Origin: Rhododendron vialii
Lineage: Eukaryota > Streptophyta > Magnoliopsida > Ericales > Ericaceae
DNA: 64,000 nucleotides
NCBI RefSeq assembly: GCF_030253575.1
Contig: NC_080558.1
Coordinates: 134,001 to 198,000 of the forward strand
Direction of reading: 5' to 3'
Below the pieces are notes generated by a model, which worked only from the letters and a program-made list of their open reading frames with translations, had not been told where the DNA came from and did no database searches. This document shows positions 62,479 to 64,000 of this stretch, one piece after another (the stretch's first letter is position 1; each line of letters opens with the position of its first letter). Position numbers and translations under genes: made by a program.

Positions 62479-63925
62479 GGGGGAAAAACTGAAATAGTCC
62501 CTGTAGTTAAATATTTGTGTCAATTTGGTCCCTGTAGTTATAATTGACTCGATTTACACTCTGTACTTTCCATTTTGTTCCAATTTGGTCCAATTACTAA
62601 CTTCCGTTAGTCCGCCGTTAGTCCTTTAAACAGCAAAATCATATGGTCCCTTTTTTTTGGGTTAAAACAGACCCGTTCCGCTAAATAAGCCAACTGGCTT
62701 TTTTTTTTTTATCCTTATTCAAAAAAAATTCGTATTTGTTAGTTTTTTTGGGGTTATTGCATCGTCATGACGAGAGAAATCTAAAAAGTAAAAAATTATG
62801 ATCGAAATTCAATTTTTTTTGAATAAAGACGAAAAAATTGACTTATTGGCTTATTTTTGTCTTTATTCAAAAAAATTAGGTTTCGATCGTAATTTTTTAC
62901 TTTTTAGATTCCTCTTGCCATGATGATGCAATAATCTCCAAAAAAATGACGAAAAACTAACAAATACGAAAAATATTTGAATAAAGACAAAAAAATAAGC
63001 CAGTTAGCTTATTTAGTTGAACAGGGTTACTCATTCTCCTCTTGCCCTAACATACCTCTAAACCAAAACATAGTTCATTCTTCCATTCTCCATTGATAAG
63101 GAGGCACCTGAGAAGAAATTTGGTTATAGTTTTCTGCAAAAAATTGCCCTTAAATTCATCATTTTCATTATCAGCCATGAGGTATCATAATTAACCACTG
63201 GTATTGTCTACCTATTCAACTTGTGGACAAATACTAAGATACCTTATTTTTCTACATAGTACTAAAAATGCATATAGAACCATGTCTAAAAGTCACAACA
63301 TGATATAGATCCAAAAGTCAAAATATGATAAAGAACCATGTTCAAAAGTCAGAATATTACATAAACTCAGTTCCAAATTTAGCAAGTCATAAACTAACAC
63401 ATAGACATAACAAACCACTCAACTAGGTTACAATAAACCTAACTTAACCGCCCAAGTGGTTACATAAAATAGGGCCATGTCATTCCATTCATTTTCCTAC
63501 ACTTGGCCCATGCACTGATTCTTGACTAGGAATGTTGAAAAATAAACCTAAGCCAATTTTTTCATCTTTATTGAAAAAAAATTGAATTTCGATCATAATT
63601 TTTTACTTTTTAGATTTCTCTCGTATGATGATGCAATAACCCCCAAAAAATTGACGAAAAACTAACAAATACGGAAAAAATTTGAATAAGGATAAAAAAA
63701 AATAAGCCAGTTGGCTTATTAGCCGAACGGGTCTGTTTTAACCCCCAAAAAAGGGGGCCATATGATTTTGCTGTTTAAAGGACTAACGGCGGATTAACGG
63801 AAGTTAGTAATTTGACCAAATTGGAACAAAATGGAAAGTACAGAGTGTAAATCGAGCCAATTACAACTATAGGGACCAAATTGACACAAACACTTAACTA
63901 CAGGGACTATTTCAGTTTTTTCCCC
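62479..63925. mobile_element. Complete non-autonomous Mutator-like element, 1447 bp
   Basis: The left end begins GGGGGAAAAACTGAAATAGT and the right end, read inward, GGGGAAAAAACTGAAATAGT. The inverted arms continue for roughly 380 bp (about 62479-62865 and 63545-63925). A perfect 9-bp target duplication TAAATAAAA flanks it (62470-62478 and 63926-63934). An additional inverted copy of the inner arm lies at about 62870-63020, so part of the arm is present three times. No transposase is encoded; the middle (63030-63540) is AT-rich with repeated short words such as AGTCA and ATGATATAGA. Confidence 0.95.
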
Positions 63926-64000
63926 TAAATAAAATGTATTTATATGTATTAGTTCTTACCATGGAAATTAGGTCTTCCATTCAAAATTTGTCTAGCACCC

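Overview
This 64 kb window is nuclear DNA of a flowering plant, almost certainly a eudicot. Genes have GT-AG introns, intergenic DNA is AT-rich, and all recognisable proteins are plant type: a PGX3-like polygalacturonase, a plant mitochondrial dihydrolipoyl dehydrogenase, a subgroup-20 R2R3-MYB and an SWC5-like protein. There is no operon structure, CRISPR array or phage. The species cannot be fixed from the sequence.

Layout. 0.2-0.5 kb: first two coding exons of a LYR-motif protein (minus strand), running off the left edge. 1.8-4.6 kb: complete six-exon polygalacturonase (minus). 5-13 kb: gene-poor, with a non-autonomous Mutator-like element, two tandem fold-back elements and a Stowaway MITE. 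13.8-15.4 kb: intact single-exon hAT-transposase-derived gene that has lost catalytic-core signatures (plus). 18.7-21.3 kb: mitochondrial dihydrolipoyl dehydrogenase (plus), convergent with an SWC5/BCNT gene at 22.4-23.8 kb (minus). 27.1-39.1 kb: 14-exon NEMF/Rqc2 gene (minus) whose coding frame is broken by two single-base frameshifts and one in-frame stop; its introns hold LINE insertions. 39-55 kb: no intact gene; a decayed Ty3/gypsy reverse transcriptase, a MITE inside an (AT)n tract, SINEs, very long (CT)n arrays, a 32-base poly-C run and a complete non-autonomous CACTA element. 55.2-56.9 kb: a three-exon MYB108/MYB78-type gene (plus). 57-64 kb: gene-poor, with more fold-back copies and a complete 1.4 kb Mutator-like element bounded by a perfect 9-bp target duplication.

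The genes are ordinary neighbours, not a pathway. Host functions covered are cell-wall pectin remodelling, mitochondrial 2-oxoacid dehydrogenase chemistry, H2A.Z deposition, ribosome-associated quality control and stress or senescence transcription. No new multi-gene system is evident. The points most worth checking are the disrupted NEMF gene, the apparently exapted hAT protein, and several transposons with exactly defined ends and target duplications.
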